Positions 8,344 to 19,182 of a stretch of DNA of 64,000 bases are shown piece by piece. The position numbers were made by a program, and so were the translations under genes. Location of the stretch: contig NZ_BAAAIX010000029.1 in NCBI RefSeq assembly GCF_039526385.1, positions 1 to 64,000 on the forward strand. Direction: 5' to 3'. Position 1 is the stretch's first letter. Each line of letters opens with the position of its first letter. The stretch comes from Luteococcus peritonei (GTDB taxonomy: Bacteria; Actinomycetota; Actinomycetes; Propionibacteriales; Propionibacteriaceae). The notes below the pieces were generated by a model. It made no database searches, was not told the origin of the DNA, and saw only the letters and a program-made list of their open reading frames with translations.

Positions 8344-9119
8344 CAGGTGACGTCCTTCGGCGAGATGCTGGGGCTGTCGGGCGCCCCTGAGACCGGTTCG
8401 GGAACGGCCGCGAAGGTGCCGGGATTGCGCAGCGTTCCCAGCCGGTCCAGCGGCGCGGCGATCGCCACGGCCCGACCCACGACGGTCTCCTCGGGCACGA
8501 AGGCGGACATCCCCGCCGGGCTGCCGTCGGACAGGTGGCAGCGCGAGTCGCCGGAGGCGTTGCGATGGTCGCCCATCACGAAGATGCGGCCCTTGGGGAC
8601 GGTGACGGTGAAGTCGAAGGCACTCGCGGCCACCTGCCCGTCCGCATCGGAGTAGAGGTAGGCGGACTCGTCGATGGGCACGCCGTTGACCATCAGCCGG
8701 CCCTTGTCGTCGCAGCAGCTCACCGTGTCACCCGGCATGCCGATGACCCGCTTGATCAGGTGGTTGGAGGCGGTGGAGGGCAGCACGCCGATGGTCTCGC
8801 CGACCTTGCCGATGGCGCTGCGCTCCTGGGGCCGTTCCAGGATCCAGCCGGCGGAGTCCTCGAAGACCACGACATCGCCCCGGTGGAAGCTGCCCAGCTT
8901 GCTCACCACCACCCGGTCGTTCACCTGCAGGGTGTTCTCCATCGAGCCGGACGGGATGATGAACATCTGGCCGACGAAGGCCCGCAGCACCGCGGAGATC
9001 AGCAGGGCACCGATCACGACGATGACCAGTTCGCCCAGTGCGCCGAGCGCCTTTCCTCCAGCGGAGCGCGACCGGGTCTGCTCAGCCCGCGTGGCGCCGG
9101 CCTGGTCTGACTTGCTCAC
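8340..9119 (-). CDS. lepB: Signal peptidase I
   Basis: This membrane-bound serine protease removes signal peptides from exported proteins. The 259-residue protein has a basic cytoplasmic N-tail, one membrane helix (about residues 33-52, LGELVIVVIGALLISAVLRA), the catalytic serine in IPSGSMENTL (about Ser59), the general-base lysine in HLIKRVIGMPGD (about Lys123), and the box E motif GDHRNASGDSR. The start is the GTG at 9119 with GGAGG 6 nt upstream; a longer in-frame reading has no ribosome site. The secreted amidase in this window is a plausible substrate. Confidence 0.95.
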   Translation of the reverse strand: MSKSDQAGATRAEQTRSRSAGGKALGALGELVIVVIGALLISAVLRAFVGQMFIIPSGSMENTLQVNDRVVVSKLGSFHRGDVVVFEDSAGWILERPQERSAIGKVGETIGVLPSTASNHLIKRVIGMPGDTVSCCDDKGRLMVNGVPIDESAYLYSDADGQVAASAFDFTVTVPKGRIFVMGDHRNASGDSRCHLSDGSPAGMSAFVPEETVVGRAVAIAAPLDRLGTLRNPGTFAAVPEPVSGAPDSPSISPKDVTC

Positions 9120-9224
9120 TGCACTCCTCCGCACTCCGACCGCGTACCGCACGCGATGCCCGGCCCAGTGTAGGCGAGCCCGGCCGACGCGATGGCGTGG
9201 CGCTTGCGGTCCGGAGGACGACGA

Positions 9225-9252
9225 AGGGCCCATCGCCGAAGCGATGGGCCCT
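9225..9252 (-). terminator. Rho-independent-type hairpin after rplS
   Basis: A perfect 12-bp stem (AGGGCCCATCGC and its complement) closed by a CGAA tetraloop, 16 bp beyond the rplS stop. There is no U-tract, as is usual in high-GC actinobacteria. It separates rplS from lepB. Confidence 0.75.
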
Positions 9253-9267
9253 GTCCGGGGAGGCGTC

Positions 9268-9615
9268 TCAGGAACGCTTCTCCTTGATCTTGGCAGCCTT
9301 GCCGCGCAGCTCGCGCAGGTAGTAGAGCTTGGCGCGACGCACGTCACCGCGACGCTCGACCTCGATCTTCTCGATGATCGGGGAGTGCAGCGGGAAGGTG
9401 CGCTCCACACCGGTGCCGAAGCTGACCTTGCGGACGGTGAAGGCCTCCTGGATACCACCGGCATTGCGGGCGATCACGACGCCGGCGAAGACCTGGATAC
9501 GGGAGCGGTTGCCCTCGACCACGCGCACGTGGACCTTGACGGAGTCGCCCGCGCGGAAGTCGGGGTGGTCGGTACGCAGGGAGGCCTGGTCGATCGCCTC
9601 GATGAGCTTGTTCAT
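9268..9615 (-). CDS. rplS: 50S ribosomal protein L19
   Basis: L19 is a 115-residue protein at the interface between the large and small ribosomal subunits. Recognisable family segments are DHPDFRAGDSVKVHVRVVEG, RIQVFAGVVIARN, EAFTVRKVSFGTGVERTFPLHSP and RAKLYYLRELRGKAAKIKE. The length matches the bacterial family. The ATG at 9615 has GAGG about 8 nt upstream. It is followed by a strong hairpin before lepB, so it probably forms its own transcription unit. Confidence 0.97.
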   Translation of the reverse strand: MNKLIEAIDQASLRTDHPDFRAGDSVKVHVRVVEGNRSRIQVFAGVVIARNAGGIQEAFTVRKVSFGTGVERTFPLHSPIIEKIEVERRGDVRRAKLYYLRELRGKAAKIKEKRS

Positions 9616-9873
9616 GTCTGTTTCCTCGCCAGTGCCACAGGTCACCATGCTGGTATGGGTCAATTGGTCCCCACGTTCCGGACGATCCCCCTGTGGCAGG
9701 AGCCGGACAGCGCAGAGCAACAGCTCGTCATTCTTCCACAGGAGGGCGCGCACCAGGAAATCGGGCCGCAGGTCGACCACGTGGCGTCCAGGCCCGGGGT
9801 GGCGCACAGCCGGTGAGCCCGTGCTGGGCCAGACTGTGTGCTGCCGTGCCGTCGCACCAGCCCAGGAGAAGAG

Positions 9874-10365
9874 ATGACCGAAGAGGCGTTCGACGCCTTC
9901 TACGCGGCCTCCTTCTCCAAGGTGGTCAGCCAGATCTATGCCATGTGCGGCAACCTGGCGGAGGCCCAGGACTGCACCCAGGAGGCCTTCGTGCGAGCCT
10001 GGGACAAGCGCCGCCAGCTCGACGAGAGCGAGGCCCCCGAGGCCTGGGTGCGTACCGTCGCCTACCGGCTCGCGGTGAGCCGCTGGCGCAGGACCCGTCG
10101 CGGCTTCCGGCAGGCGGACCGTGCCCTCGAGGATCGGGAGGGCGAGCAGCCCTCGCCCACCCGGGTGGCCCTGCAGCGGGCCCTGGCCCAGCTCCCCGAG
10201 GAGCAGCGCCGCGTGATCGTGCTGCACCACCTGTGCGACATGGGCGTCAACGACATCGCCGCGGAGATCGGGGCCCCGGCCGGGACGGTGAAGGCCCGGC
10301 TCTCGCGGGGCCGGGCCGCCCTGGCGAAGATCCTCGGTGATCCTGAGGGGACCCGGCTGGGATGA
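9874..10365 (+). CDS. ECF RNA polymerase sigma factor, SigE family
   Basis: A 163-residue group 4 sigma factor. Region 2 is EEAFDAFYAASFSKVVSQIYAMCGN through DCTQEAFVRAWDKR; region 4 is ALAQLPEEQRRVIVLHHLCDMGVNDIAAEIG followed by the helix-turn-helix GTVKARLSRGRAAL. There is no N-terminal extension or C-terminal SnoaL-type domain. The ATG at 9874 has AGGAGA upstream. The next gene encodes a single-pass membrane protein preceded by a promoter of the type this sigma family reads, so the pair probably forms an envelope-responsive switch (inference). Confidence 0.92.
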   Translation: MTEEAFDAFYAASFSKVVSQIYAMCGNLAEAQDCTQEAFVRAWDKRRQLDESEAPEAWVRTVAYRLAVSRWRRTRRGFRQADRALEDREGEQPSPTRVALQRALAQLPEEQRRVIVLHHLCDMGVNDIAAEIGAPAGTVKARLSRGRAALAKILGDPEGTRLG

Positions 10366-10388
10366 GGCAGAAGTTTTCGCAAGTCCGT

Positions 10389-10416
10389 GCAACCGGATGC
10401 CTCGCCCGTGCGTAGA
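10389..10416 (+). promoter_or_regulatory. Candidate ECF-sigma promoter of the downstream membrane protein
   Basis: GCAACC, 16 nt, then CGTAGA lies between the sigma gene and its downstream partner, 56 bp before the partner's start. GCAACC-N16-CGT-type elements are typical of actinobacterial SigE-family ECF promoters. It suggests the sigma factor directly activates its neighbour. Confidence 0.5.
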
Positions 10417-10471
10417 CATCATGAGCAGGGCCCCGCCCAGGATCCCTTGGACACAGACAGGAGGTGCGCCA

Positions 10472-11521
10472 GTGCCTGACATCGATCGCTTCGACCCCGA
10501 GCTCGACCGTCGCACGGAGGCGCTCTTCCGCCGCTTCGAGGCCGAGACCGACGACGTCCTCGAGCCGCTGCCGCCCAGTGCCATCCGGCAGCTCGGCGAT
10601 CGCCGACGCACCCGCCGCCGCACCGGGATCGCCGCGGGCACGCTGGCCCTGGCCGCCGTGGCAGCCGGTTCCGCCCTCGGGTTGGGAGGCATCCTGCCCA
10701 GTCAGCGCGCCCGGGTCGACACGGCCAGCAATCCCTCGCCCAGCCAGGTCACCACCGCCCCCGCAGGGCCCACCGGCAGCCCACTGCCGGTCTTCACACC
10801 ATCCTCGCCGCCGAAGAGCCAGCAGCCCGTCCCCGAGCCCGCCCCCAGCAGCGAGGCGGCCAGCGCGTCCCCCTCCCCCTCCGACAGCATCACCGCCAGT
10901 CCTGAGCCCAGTGGCACACCGGAGGCGACGCCGAGCCGCAGCACCGCGGCAGCATCCCCGGCAGGCTGGGGGCAGGTGGCCGACGCCTCGAGCATCTACC
11001 TCACGTCCCCCGGCGACCTCGCCGAGGAGTCACGCCTGGAGAACGACGCGAAGCCCCAGCGCTCGGTGAGCCTGTGCGACCGGGGACGCCAGGGCCTGGG
11101 GCAGTCCTCCGACCTGAACCGCCACCTGGGCGACGGTCAGGCGCAGGCCCATGTCATGGTCTACAGCTTCACCTCGGTCGAGCAGGCCAGTCAGGCACGC
11201 TCCGCGCTGCGCTCCTGGTACCACGACTGCCCTGCCACCGCGACCGCCTTCGGGAACCAGCAGGTGACACTGGGAGAACCGGTCGACCTGCCGCTGGGCG
11301 AGCGCGCGCGGCAGGCCTCGGGCACCACCCAGTCCACCTTCCGCCAGGTGACCTACACCGCCGCCACGCGCACCGCGATGGTGGAGCAGGCCAGCATCAT
11401 CCAGGTGGGCAACCGCCTGGAGTGGATCACCTTCGTGGCGCCCGCCGAGGGCGCCCCCTCCCCCATGGACTCGCCGGTGCGTCGCCGGGCCGCGGCGATC
11501 AGCGACCAGCTGGCCGGCTGA
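10472..11521 (+). CDS. Single-pass membrane protein linked to the ECF sigma factor, possible anti-sigma factor
   Basis: A 349-residue protein with a short acidic cytoplasmic region (about residues 1-45, EALFRRFEAETDDVLEPLPPS), an Arg-rich stop (RRRTRRRT), one membrane helix (about 49-72, AAGTLALAAVAAGSALGLGGI), a long Pro/Ser/Thr-rich extracellular linker (about 85-165) and a C-terminal extracellular domain (about 170-349) with two cysteines (VSLCDRG, WYHDC) that could form a disulfide. There is no zinc-binding HxxxCxxC anti-sigma motif, so sigma inhibition is only inferred from the neighbour. The GTG start has AGGAGGT 6 nt upstream. The outer domain could be a sensor or a sigma-regulated envelope protein. 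Confidence 0.72.
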   Translation: MPDIDRFDPELDRRTEALFRRFEAETDDVLEPLPPSAIRQLGDRRRTRRRTGIAAGTLALAAVAAGSALGLGGILPSQRARVDTASNPSPSQVTTAPAGPTGSPLPVFTPSSPPKSQQPVPEPAPSSEAASASPSPSDSITASPEPSGTPEATPSRSTAAASPAGWGQVADASSIYLTSPGDLAEESRLENDAKPQRSVSLCDRGRQGLGQSSDLNRHLGDGQAQAHVMVYSFTSVEQASQARSALRSWYHDCPATATAFGNQQVTLGEPVDLPLGERARQASGTTQSTFRQVTYTAATRTAMVEQASIIQVGNRLEWITFVAPAEGAPSPMDSPVRRRAAAISDQLAG

Positions 11522-11597
11522 ACGGCGACGCCACCCAGCACCGGGGCCTACGGGCCTCATGGCTCCCCGTCCAGCAACAGTCCCCGAGCACGACACA

Positions 11598-11627
11598 GGG
11601 CCGGTCAGGATCTCTCCTGACCGGCCC
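11598..11627. terminator. Bidirectional hairpin between convergent genes
   Basis: A perfect 13-bp stem (GGGCCGGTCAGGA) with a TCTC loop, between the sigma-linked membrane gene (plus) and sdhB (minus). It could end both transcripts. Confidence 0.75.
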
Positions 11628-11649
11628 CGGTGCGTGGCGGCGGTGCGAC

Positions 11650-12395
11650 CTACTTGCCGTCGCCCTTGAACAGCGACTTGATCAGGTCGCGGTTCAGCTG
11701 GGAGATGCTCTCCAGCGGGATGCCCTTGGGGCAGACCTGGGCGCACTCACCGATGTTGGTGCAGCCGCCGAAGCCCTCTTCGTCGTGCTGCGCCACCATG
11801 CCCTTGACGCGGCTGTACCGCTCGGGCTGGCCCTGCGGGAGCATGGCCAGGTGGGTGATCTTCGCCGCGGTGAACAGCATCGCCGAGCCGTTCGGGCAGG
11901 CCGCGACGCAGGCGCCGCAACCGATGCAGGTGGCGTTGTCGAAGGCCTTGTCAGCCTCGCGCTTGGGCGCGGGGGTGGCGTGGGCGTCCGGAGCCGAACC
12001 GGTGTTCACCGAGATGTAGCCGCCGGCCTGGATGATCCGGTCGAAGGCACCGCGGTCGACCACGAGGTCCTTGATGACCGGGAAGGCCCCGGCCTTCCAG
12101 GGCTCGATGTCGATGACCGCGCCGTCCGCGAACGAACGCATGTGCAGCTGGCAGGTGGTGGTGTGCTGGCCGCCGTGGGCGATGCCGTTGATGACGACAC
12201 CACACATGCCGCAGATGCCCTCACGGCAGTCGTGGTCGAAGGCCACGGGCTCCTCGCCCTGGACGGTCAGCTGCTCGTTGAGGAGGTCCAGCATCTCGAG
12301 GAAGGACATGTCCTCGCTGACCCCGTCGAGCGGGTAGGTGACCATCTGGCCCTTCGCCTGGGCATTCGCCTGACGCCAGATACGCAGTGTGACCT

Positions 12396-12399
<4 letters not shown>
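11650..12399 (-). CDS. sdhB: Succinate dehydrogenase/fumarate reductase iron-sulfur subunit
   Basis: SdhB carries electrons from the flavoprotein to the membrane anchor. The 249-residue protein has the [2Fe-2S] ligands in CREGICGMCG plus a later Cys (TTTCQLH), and the bacterial ferredoxin-like motifs CIGCGACVAACP and CTNIGECAQVCPKGI for the [4Fe-4S] and [3Fe-4S] clusters. It is last in sdhCAB. The GTG start overlaps the sdhA stop by GTGA and has GGAG about 6 nt upstream. In propionibacteria-like organisms the complex can also work as fumarate reductase in the propionate pathway. Confidence 0.95.
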
Positions 12400-14518
<2,119 letters not shown>

Positions 14519-14522
<4 letters not shown>

Positions 14523-15235
14523 TGTGCAATCACTCCAGTCAGGATCATCACGGGAGGCGTCATGAAGCCGATGAAGAGCAGCACGGCGATGATCGCCGAG
14601 AGCGTCTTCAGCAGCTTGCGCGACCCCGCGCTCACATTGGCGCCCAGCGTGGTGAAGGCACTGGCGCAGCCGTGGTAGATGTGCAGGCAGACCGCGACCA
14701 TGAAGACCAGGTAGGCCAGCACGACCCACCACTCACCGAAGCCGGCGAGCACACGGTGGAAGGGATCCAGGTCGGTCGCACCGTCGGGGTAGCCCGGGCG
14801 CAGCACCTGCGCGGTGTAGTGCAGCAGGTGCATGACCAGGCCGAGCAGCAGGATGATGCCGCTCCAGATCATGGTCCGCGCCGCGAAGGAGCTCTCCACG
14901 TTCTTCTTGTTGGCATAGCGCGCACCGCCGGCATTGCGGTGGTTGCGCCCGGTGAGCTTCGCCGCGCTCCACATGTGGAGGACGATGCAGGCCAGCAGGA
15001 AGATCCGGAAGGCCCACAGGAACCACATCGGGGGCACGATCGGGTAGAGGAAACGGCGCAGGTAGTGCGAGTACTCGTTGAACTCGGCGCCGTTGTCGGG
15101 AAGCAGCAACTTGGTGTTGCCGAACATGTGCATGAGCAGGAAGCCGATCAGACACAGGCCGGTGACGGCCATGATGGCCTTCATCGCCACTGTGGACCGG
15201 GTTGCCCTCTGATGGTTGGTAAGAGTTGTCGCCAC
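14519..15235 (-). CDS. sdhC: Succinate dehydrogenase cytochrome b558-type membrane anchor
   Basis: A 238-residue integral membrane protein with five predicted helices and conserved histidines (LLMHMFGN, IVLHMWSAAK, MHLLHYTAQV, LHIYHGCAS) suited to bind two haems, like the single-anchor Bacillus/Wolinella type; this explains the lack of a separate sdhD. It passes electrons to or from menaquinone. Translation starts at the GTG at 15235, which is preceded by a -10-like TAGGGT with a 6-nt spacer and no ribosome site, so the mRNA is probably leaderless. It is the first gene of sdhCAB. Confidence 0.92.
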
Positions 15236-15271
15236 GGGCCCACCCTAGACAACTTCCACCCGGGGTGTGAA
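15236..15271 (-). promoter_or_regulatory. sdhCAB promoter, probably leaderless
   Basis: On the minus strand TTCACA, 18 nt, TAGGGT, 6 nt, then the GTG start of sdhC. The -35 box is one mismatch from TTGACA. The spacing places the transcription start at the initiation codon. This is seen in sequence; start mapping is inferred. Confidence 0.6.
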
Positions 15272-15354
15272 TTCGCTGAGCCGTGTTTGGGACGGTTCCG
15301 GCCGAAATGTTATGAATCGCACTCTGACTTGGGCAGTTGCCACAATTTCAGGTG

Positions 15355-15384
15355 GAATTAAGTCACGCTTGCGGCACTTAATTC
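15355..15384. repeat. AT-rich inverted repeat between sdh promoter and trmD end
   Basis: GAATTAAGT and ACTTAATTC (9 bp) with a 12-nt spacer; the right arm touches the trmD stop codon at 15383-15385. The AT-rich arms contrast with the surrounding GC-rich DNA. It could be a terminator for trmD, which runs towards lower coordinates away from sdhC's promoter only in part, or an operator; the sequence alone does not decide. Confidence 0.45.
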
Positions 15385-16078
15385 AGTCCAGCAGGTCCGG
15401 GCGGCGGCGTCTCGTCAGGGCCTCGGACTGCTGCCGTCGCCAGGCCGCGATCCGGGCGTGGTGGCCGCTGAAGAGCACCTCCGGCACGTCCAGTCCGCGC
15501 CAGCTCGGCGGCTTGGTGTAGACGGGGTACTCCAGCAGGTTGTCCTGGCCCGCGGAGTGGCTCTCCTCCTCCAGGGAGGCGGGATTGCCGATCACCCCGG
15601 GGATCAGCCGCACGACGGCCTCGACCATGGCCAGGGTGGCCACCTCTCCCCCGTTCAGCACGTAGTCGCCCAGGCTCAGCTCACGCACCTCCATGCGCTG
15701 CTCGGCGTGCTCGAAGACGCGGTGGTCGATGCCCTCGTAGCGTCCACAGGCGAAGAGCAGGTGACTGCGCTCGCTCAGCTCGTAGGCGATGGGCTGACTG
15801 AAGGGCACGCCGCTGGGCGTGGGCACCACGAGCACGGGCGGCTCGTCCAGGCCGTCGGTCAGCTCGTCGAGGCACTCCCCCCAGGGCTCGGGCTTCATCA
15901 CCATGCCGGCGCCTCCGCCGTAGGGGGTGTCGTCGACGGTGTTGTGCCGGTCGTGGGTCCACTGGCGCAGGTCGTGCACGCCCACCTGCAGCAGCCCCTT
16001 GTCGATCGCCTTGCCGACCAGCGACAGGCTGAGCGGGGCGAAGTAGTCCGGGAAGATCGAGACGACGTCGATGCGCAT
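15383..16078 (-). CDS. trmD: tRNA (guanine-N1)-methyltransferase
   Basis: TrmD methylates G37 next to the anticodon using S-adenosylmethionine, preventing +1 frameshifting. The 231-residue SPOUT-fold protein shows MRIDVVSIFPDYFAPL at the N-terminus, DDTPYGGGAGMVMKPEPW, the knot motif FACGRYEGIDHRV and SLGDYVLNGGE. The start codon shares its A with the rimM TGA stop, so the two are coupled. Confidence 0.97.
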   Translation of the reverse strand: MRIDVVSIFPDYFAPLSLSLVGKAIDKGLLQVGVHDLRQWTHDRHNTVDDTPYGGGAGMVMKPEPWGECLDELTDGLDEPPVLVVPTPSGVPFSQPIAYELSERSHLLFACGRYEGIDHRVFEHAEQRMEVRELSLGDYVLNGGEVATLAMVEAVVRLIPGVIGNPASLEEESHSAGQDNLLEYPVYTKPPSWRGLDVPEVLFSGHHARIAAWRRQQSEALTRRRRPDLLD

Positions 16079-16635
16079 CAGGCGCGCTCCCCCGTCGCCT
16101 GCGGATCCACCACGTCGGCGCCCTCGTCGTCGAGCAGACCGGGCAGGTCGGTGAGCTCGACGCGGCCGGCGGCCAGGTCCACCGAGGGCACCAGCTCGGT
16201 GACGAAGGGCACCAGGCGCTCGCCGGTCTCCGTGGTGATGGCCAGCAGGTCCTGGGCGGGCATGTGCACCACCTGACTGACCCTGCCCACCACGGTGCCG
16301 TCGGGCAGTACCGCCTCCAGACCGACCAGCTGGCGGTCGTAGTACTCGTCCTCCTCCTCGGGCAGCTCGTCGGGGTCGACGTCGACCACCAGGACGCTGC
16401 CCCGCGCCTGCTCCACGGCGGTGCGGTCCGCCAGCTGCTCGAACTTCACCAGCAGGCGCCCGGAGTGCCAGCGCGCGGAGGCGACGGTGAGCTCGCGCCG
16501 GGTACCCTCGACGCGGAGCACCGCGCCGGGCTCGAAGCGCCGCTCCGGCTCGTCGGTGTGCAGGTCGACGGCCACGTCGCCCTTGATCCCGTGGGCGCGA
16601 CCGATCCGGCCCACCACCACCTCGACTGTCTCCAC
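16078..16635 (-). CDS. rimM: Ribosome maturation factor RimM
   Basis: RimM assists assembly of the 30S head around ribosomal protein S19. The 185-residue protein has the N-terminal beta-barrel (VVVGRIGRAHGIKGDVAVDLHTDEPERR) and the C-terminal PRC barrel with EYYDRQLVGLEA and LVPFVTELVPSVDLAAGRV. The C-terminal tail after DLPGLL is acidic. A strong terminator lies upstream, so rimM-trmD seems to have its own promoter, unlike the single rpsP-to-trmD operon of E. coli. Confidence 0.95.
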   Translation of the reverse strand: METVEVVVGRIGRAHGIKGDVAVDLHTDEPERRFEPGAVLRVEGTRRELTVASARWHSGRLLVKFEQLADRTAVEQARGSVLVVDVDPDELPEEEDEYYDRQLVGLEAVLPDGTVVGRVSQVVHMPAQDLLAITTETGERLVPFVTELVPSVDLAAGRVELTDLPGLLDDEGADVVDPQATGERA

Positions 16636-16699
16636 GTGCTGCCTCCTGCTCGGTACTGCTACATCCTGCCCCGGGTGGGGCGATCACATGTCGTGACGC

Positions 16700-16737
16700 G
16701 ACGAGCGCCTCGCACCCGGGGGTGCGAGGCGCTCGTC
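16700..16737 (-). terminator. Strong hairpin after khpA
   Basis: A perfect 17-bp stem (GACGAGCGCCTCGCACC) with a CGGG loop, 14 bp past the khpA stop. It splits rpsP-khpA from rimM-trmD. Confidence 0.8.
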
Positions 16738-16750
16738 GATGGTTCTCAGC

Positions 16751-17008
16751 TCAGTGGCGACGGCCGCCGCCGCGACGGTCCACGTCGACGAAGTCGACCC
16801 GGACCTGCTCGCGACCGGCCAGCGCGGCCACCACGGTGCGCAGGGCCGACGCGGTGCGTCCCTGCCGACCGATGACCTTGCCGATGTCCTCGGGATTGAC
16901 CCTGACCTCCAGCATCCGGCCACGGCGCAGGTCCTTGTCCTTGACGACGACGTCGTCAGGATTCGTGACGATGCCGCGAACCAGGTGCTCCAGGGCGTCG
17001 GCCAGCAC
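16751..17008 (-). CDS. khpA: KH-domain RNA-binding protein KhpA
   Basis: An 85-residue single KH-domain protein (UPF0109). The RNA-binding GxxG loop is in VNPEDIGKVIGRQGRTASAL. In other bacteria KhpA pairs with KhpB/Jag and affects cell division and sRNA biology. The GTG start lies 2 bp after the rpsP stop, so it is co-translated with S16. The C-terminus is unusually rich in Arg and Gly (DRRGGGRRH). Confidence 0.93.
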   Translation of the reverse strand: MLADALEHLVRGIVTNPDDVVVKDKDLRRGRMLEVRVNPEDIGKVIGRQGRTASALRTVVAALAGREQVRVDFVDVDRRGGGRRH

Positions 17009-17010
17009 GA

Positions 17011-17541
17011 TCAGGCGCCTTCGGCCGGAGCGACCTCGTCGACCTTCTCGCCGGCCTCCTCGGCCGGGGTGGCGGCGTCGGCCTGCGGGTCCTCGGTGGC
17101 CTCGGCCCGCTCGGCGGGAGCCTCCTCAGCGGCGGCCTCGTCGGCGGGGGCCTCGTCGGCCTTGGCCTTCTTCTTGCTGATGGCCTCGGACTTCGGGGCG
17201 TCGTCGGCCTCGGCGAGGGCGGCGTTGAAGCGGGCGAGCTTCTCCTCCTTCTCCGGAGCGACGTCGACACCCTCGGGGGTCTTGTCACCGGAGAACTTCT
17301 GCCAGTCACCGGAGCGCTTCAGGATGGCGACGACGGCCTCGGTGGGCTGGGCGCCCACGCCGAGCCAGTACTGCACGCGCTCGGAGTCCACCTTGATGAT
17401 CGACGGATCGTTCTTGGGGTGGTACTGACCCACCTCCTCGATCGCACGGCCGTCGCGCTTGGTGCGCGAGTCCATGACGACGATGCGGTAGTGCGGGTCG
17501 CGGATCTTGCCGAGACGCTTCAGACGAATCTTGGTTGCCAC
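17011..17541 (-). CDS. rpsP: 30S ribosomal protein S16 with long acidic C-terminal tail
   Basis: S16 is needed for 30S assembly. Residues 1-80 match the family (MATKIRLKRLGKIRDPHYRI, GQYHPKNDPSIIKVDSERV, YWLGVGAQPTEAVVAILKRSG). The remaining ~95 residues are low-complexity Ala/Glu/Lys/Pro (from about residue 105), far longer than the E. coli protein (82 residues) though such tails are common in actinobacteria. It heads the rpsP-khpA unit, with the promoter in the 261-bp gap upstream. Confidence 0.96.
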   Translation of the reverse strand: MATKIRLKRLGKIRDPHYRIVVMDSRTKRDGRAIEEVGQYHPKNDPSIIKVDSERVQYWLGVGAQPTEAVVAILKRSGDWQKFSGDKTPEGVDVAPEKEEKLARFNAALAEADDAPKSEAISKKKAKADEAPADEAAAEEAPAERAEATEDPQADAATPAEEAGEKVDEVAPAEGA

Positions 17542-17750
17542 GTGTGTGGTTCTCCTGTGTGGAATGGCCCGGGACAGCCCCGTGACCAGGCGGGTGATGC
17601 TTCGGACGAGTGTGGGGCACGGGTCCTGGCATCGGATGAATCCGCGCCGCCGGAGTTAGAGGGCGCCAGCGGGCACAGACGCTCTTGCCATTTTGCCAGA
17701 TCCGACCCCGCGAAGCCAGTCAGGGCCGCGGCACGATCCCGGGAGCGACG

Positions 17751-17782
17751 CAGGGCCGCCGAGCTCGTGCTCGACGGCCCTG
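17751..17782 (-). terminator. Hairpin after the MFS transporter gene
   Basis: A 14-bp stem (CAGGGCCGCCGAGC against GCTCGACGGCCCTG, one G-U) with a TCGT loop, 20 bp downstream of the transporter stop. It isolates that gene from rpsP. Confidence 0.75.
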
Positions 17783-17802
17783 TGGTGGCGGTGATGAGGG
17801 CG

Positions 17803-19128
17803 CTACTTGGCGCCCTTGATGGGCAGGACGATCACGGCCCCCAGCAGGCCGACGACGCCCGCCACGGTGAACAGCCAGGTGAAGTTGGTTCCGCCGCCCA
17901 GCGTGCCGAGCAGATAGCCACCGAGGTAGGGAGCCAGCGACTGCGGCAGGGCGTTGGCCATGTTGAAGACGCCTAGGTCCTTGCCGGCATCCTCCGCATT
18001 GGGCAGCACGTCGAGCACCAGGGCGAAGTCCACGGCGGCGTAGATGCCGAAGGCGAAGCCCATCAGCGCCTCGATCAGGTAGAAGTGCGTGACCGACCCG
18101 GCATGCAGCAGCAGGTACGTGCCGAGTGCGAACAGGGCGGTGGAGAAGGCCACGAGCATCTTGCGCTTGCCGGTCCTGTCACTCAGCCAGCCCGCGGTGA
18201 CCGAGCTGAAGATCAGCACCACGGTGTAGATGCCCACACCGGTGGTCACCGCCGCGGCGGCAGCCGCGTCGTCGGCCCCGAAGCCCAGGTGCTGCTTCAT
18301 GTAGGCCAGGCGGAAGGTGGTGAACAGGAAGGAGGCCAGAGTGATGAAGAAGCGTCCCCACCAGACCATGCCGAAGTCCGGGAACTTGAAGGGGCTGGTC
18401 CAGAAGGAGCCGAAGAAGGTCTTGGCGTCGAAGGGGTAGGCATTCTGCTTCAGCACGGGTTCGGGCAGGCAGAGGGCGTAGATGATCACGCCGATGGCCG
18501 CGATGATGCCGGGCACCAGGAACATCATCAGGGTGTTGGTGGCCAGCGCGCTGCCGATGGCGGTGGCACCGAAGATGCCGATGTTCTGGGCCATGCCCAC
18601 CAGGCCGGAGACCTTGCCGTACTGGTTGTCGGGCAGTTGGTCGGCCATCGTGGCGACGTAGGGGCTGAGGGCGGCATTGGCGCCCATCTGGGCCAGGAAC
18701 CAGCCCAGGGTCAGCATCCCCTTGCCCGTGGCCAGGGCGATGATCACCAGGGCCAGCACCATCACCAGGACGCCCCCGATCATCCATGGGCGTCGGCGCC
18801 CCCAGCGCGAGGTGGTGCGGTCCGAGAGGCGACCGAAGAAGGCATTGGCGAAGACGGCGGCCAGGGCGCCGGGCGCCAGCACCCCACCCACCCACTTGAC
18901 CTGCTCGGCGGGATCGCTGGTCAAGGTGTTCACCTTGAGGGCCATGGTGACCACCACCGGCCCCAGCAGGCCGACGAAGAGGGCGAACTGGGCAAAGACC
19001 AGGGAGGCCACGAACCAGGCCGGCTTGCTCTCGGTGGGCTTCTGGCCCAGCAGCGGAACGTTGAGCTTGGGCCCGATCAGGTTCGGGCTGCCCTGCCGGT
19101 CGATCGTGGGATCGGGTGTGATGGTCAT
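17803..19128 (-). CDS. MFS transporter, sugar-cation-like
   Basis: A 441-residue permease with about 12 membrane helices. The loop between helices 2 and 3 contains GRLSDRTTSRWGRRRPWMIGG, a close match to the GPH/MFS signature of sugar and glycoside symporters (SDRTRSRWGRRRPW-type). A second related loop is GWLSDRTGKRKMLV. The ATG at 19128 has AGGAG 7 nt upstream. A 22-bp TetR-type palindrome lies 55 bp upstream, so expression is likely repressor-controlled. An amidohydrolase gene lies 121 bp upstream on the same strand. The substrate is unknown. Confidence 0.85.
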   Translation of the reverse strand: MTITPDPTIDRQGSPNLIGPKLNVPLLGQKPTESKPAWFVASLVFAQFALFVGLLGPVVVTMALKVNTLTSDPAEQVKWVGGVLAPGALAAVFANAFFGRLSDRTTSRWGRRRPWMIGGVLVMVLALVIIALATGKGMLTLGWFLAQMGANAALSPYVATMADQLPDNQYGKVSGLVGMAQNIGIFGATAIGSALATNTLMMFLVPGIIAAIGVIIYALCLPEPVLKQNAYPFDAKTFFGSFWTSPFKFPDFGMVWWGRFFITLASFLFTTFRLAYMKQHLGFGADDAAAAAAVTTGVGIYTVVLIFSSVTAGWLSDRTGKRKMLVAFSTALFALGTYLLLHAGSVTHFYLIEALMGFAFGIYAAVDFALVLDVLPNAEDAGKDLGVFNMANALPQSLAPYLGGYLLGTLGGGTNFTWLFTVAGVVGLLGAVIVLPIKGAK

Positions 19129-19182
19129 CGATGACTCCTGCAGACGTTCGTGGCCCCCACGCTGGAGCCGCTGACCCATTAC

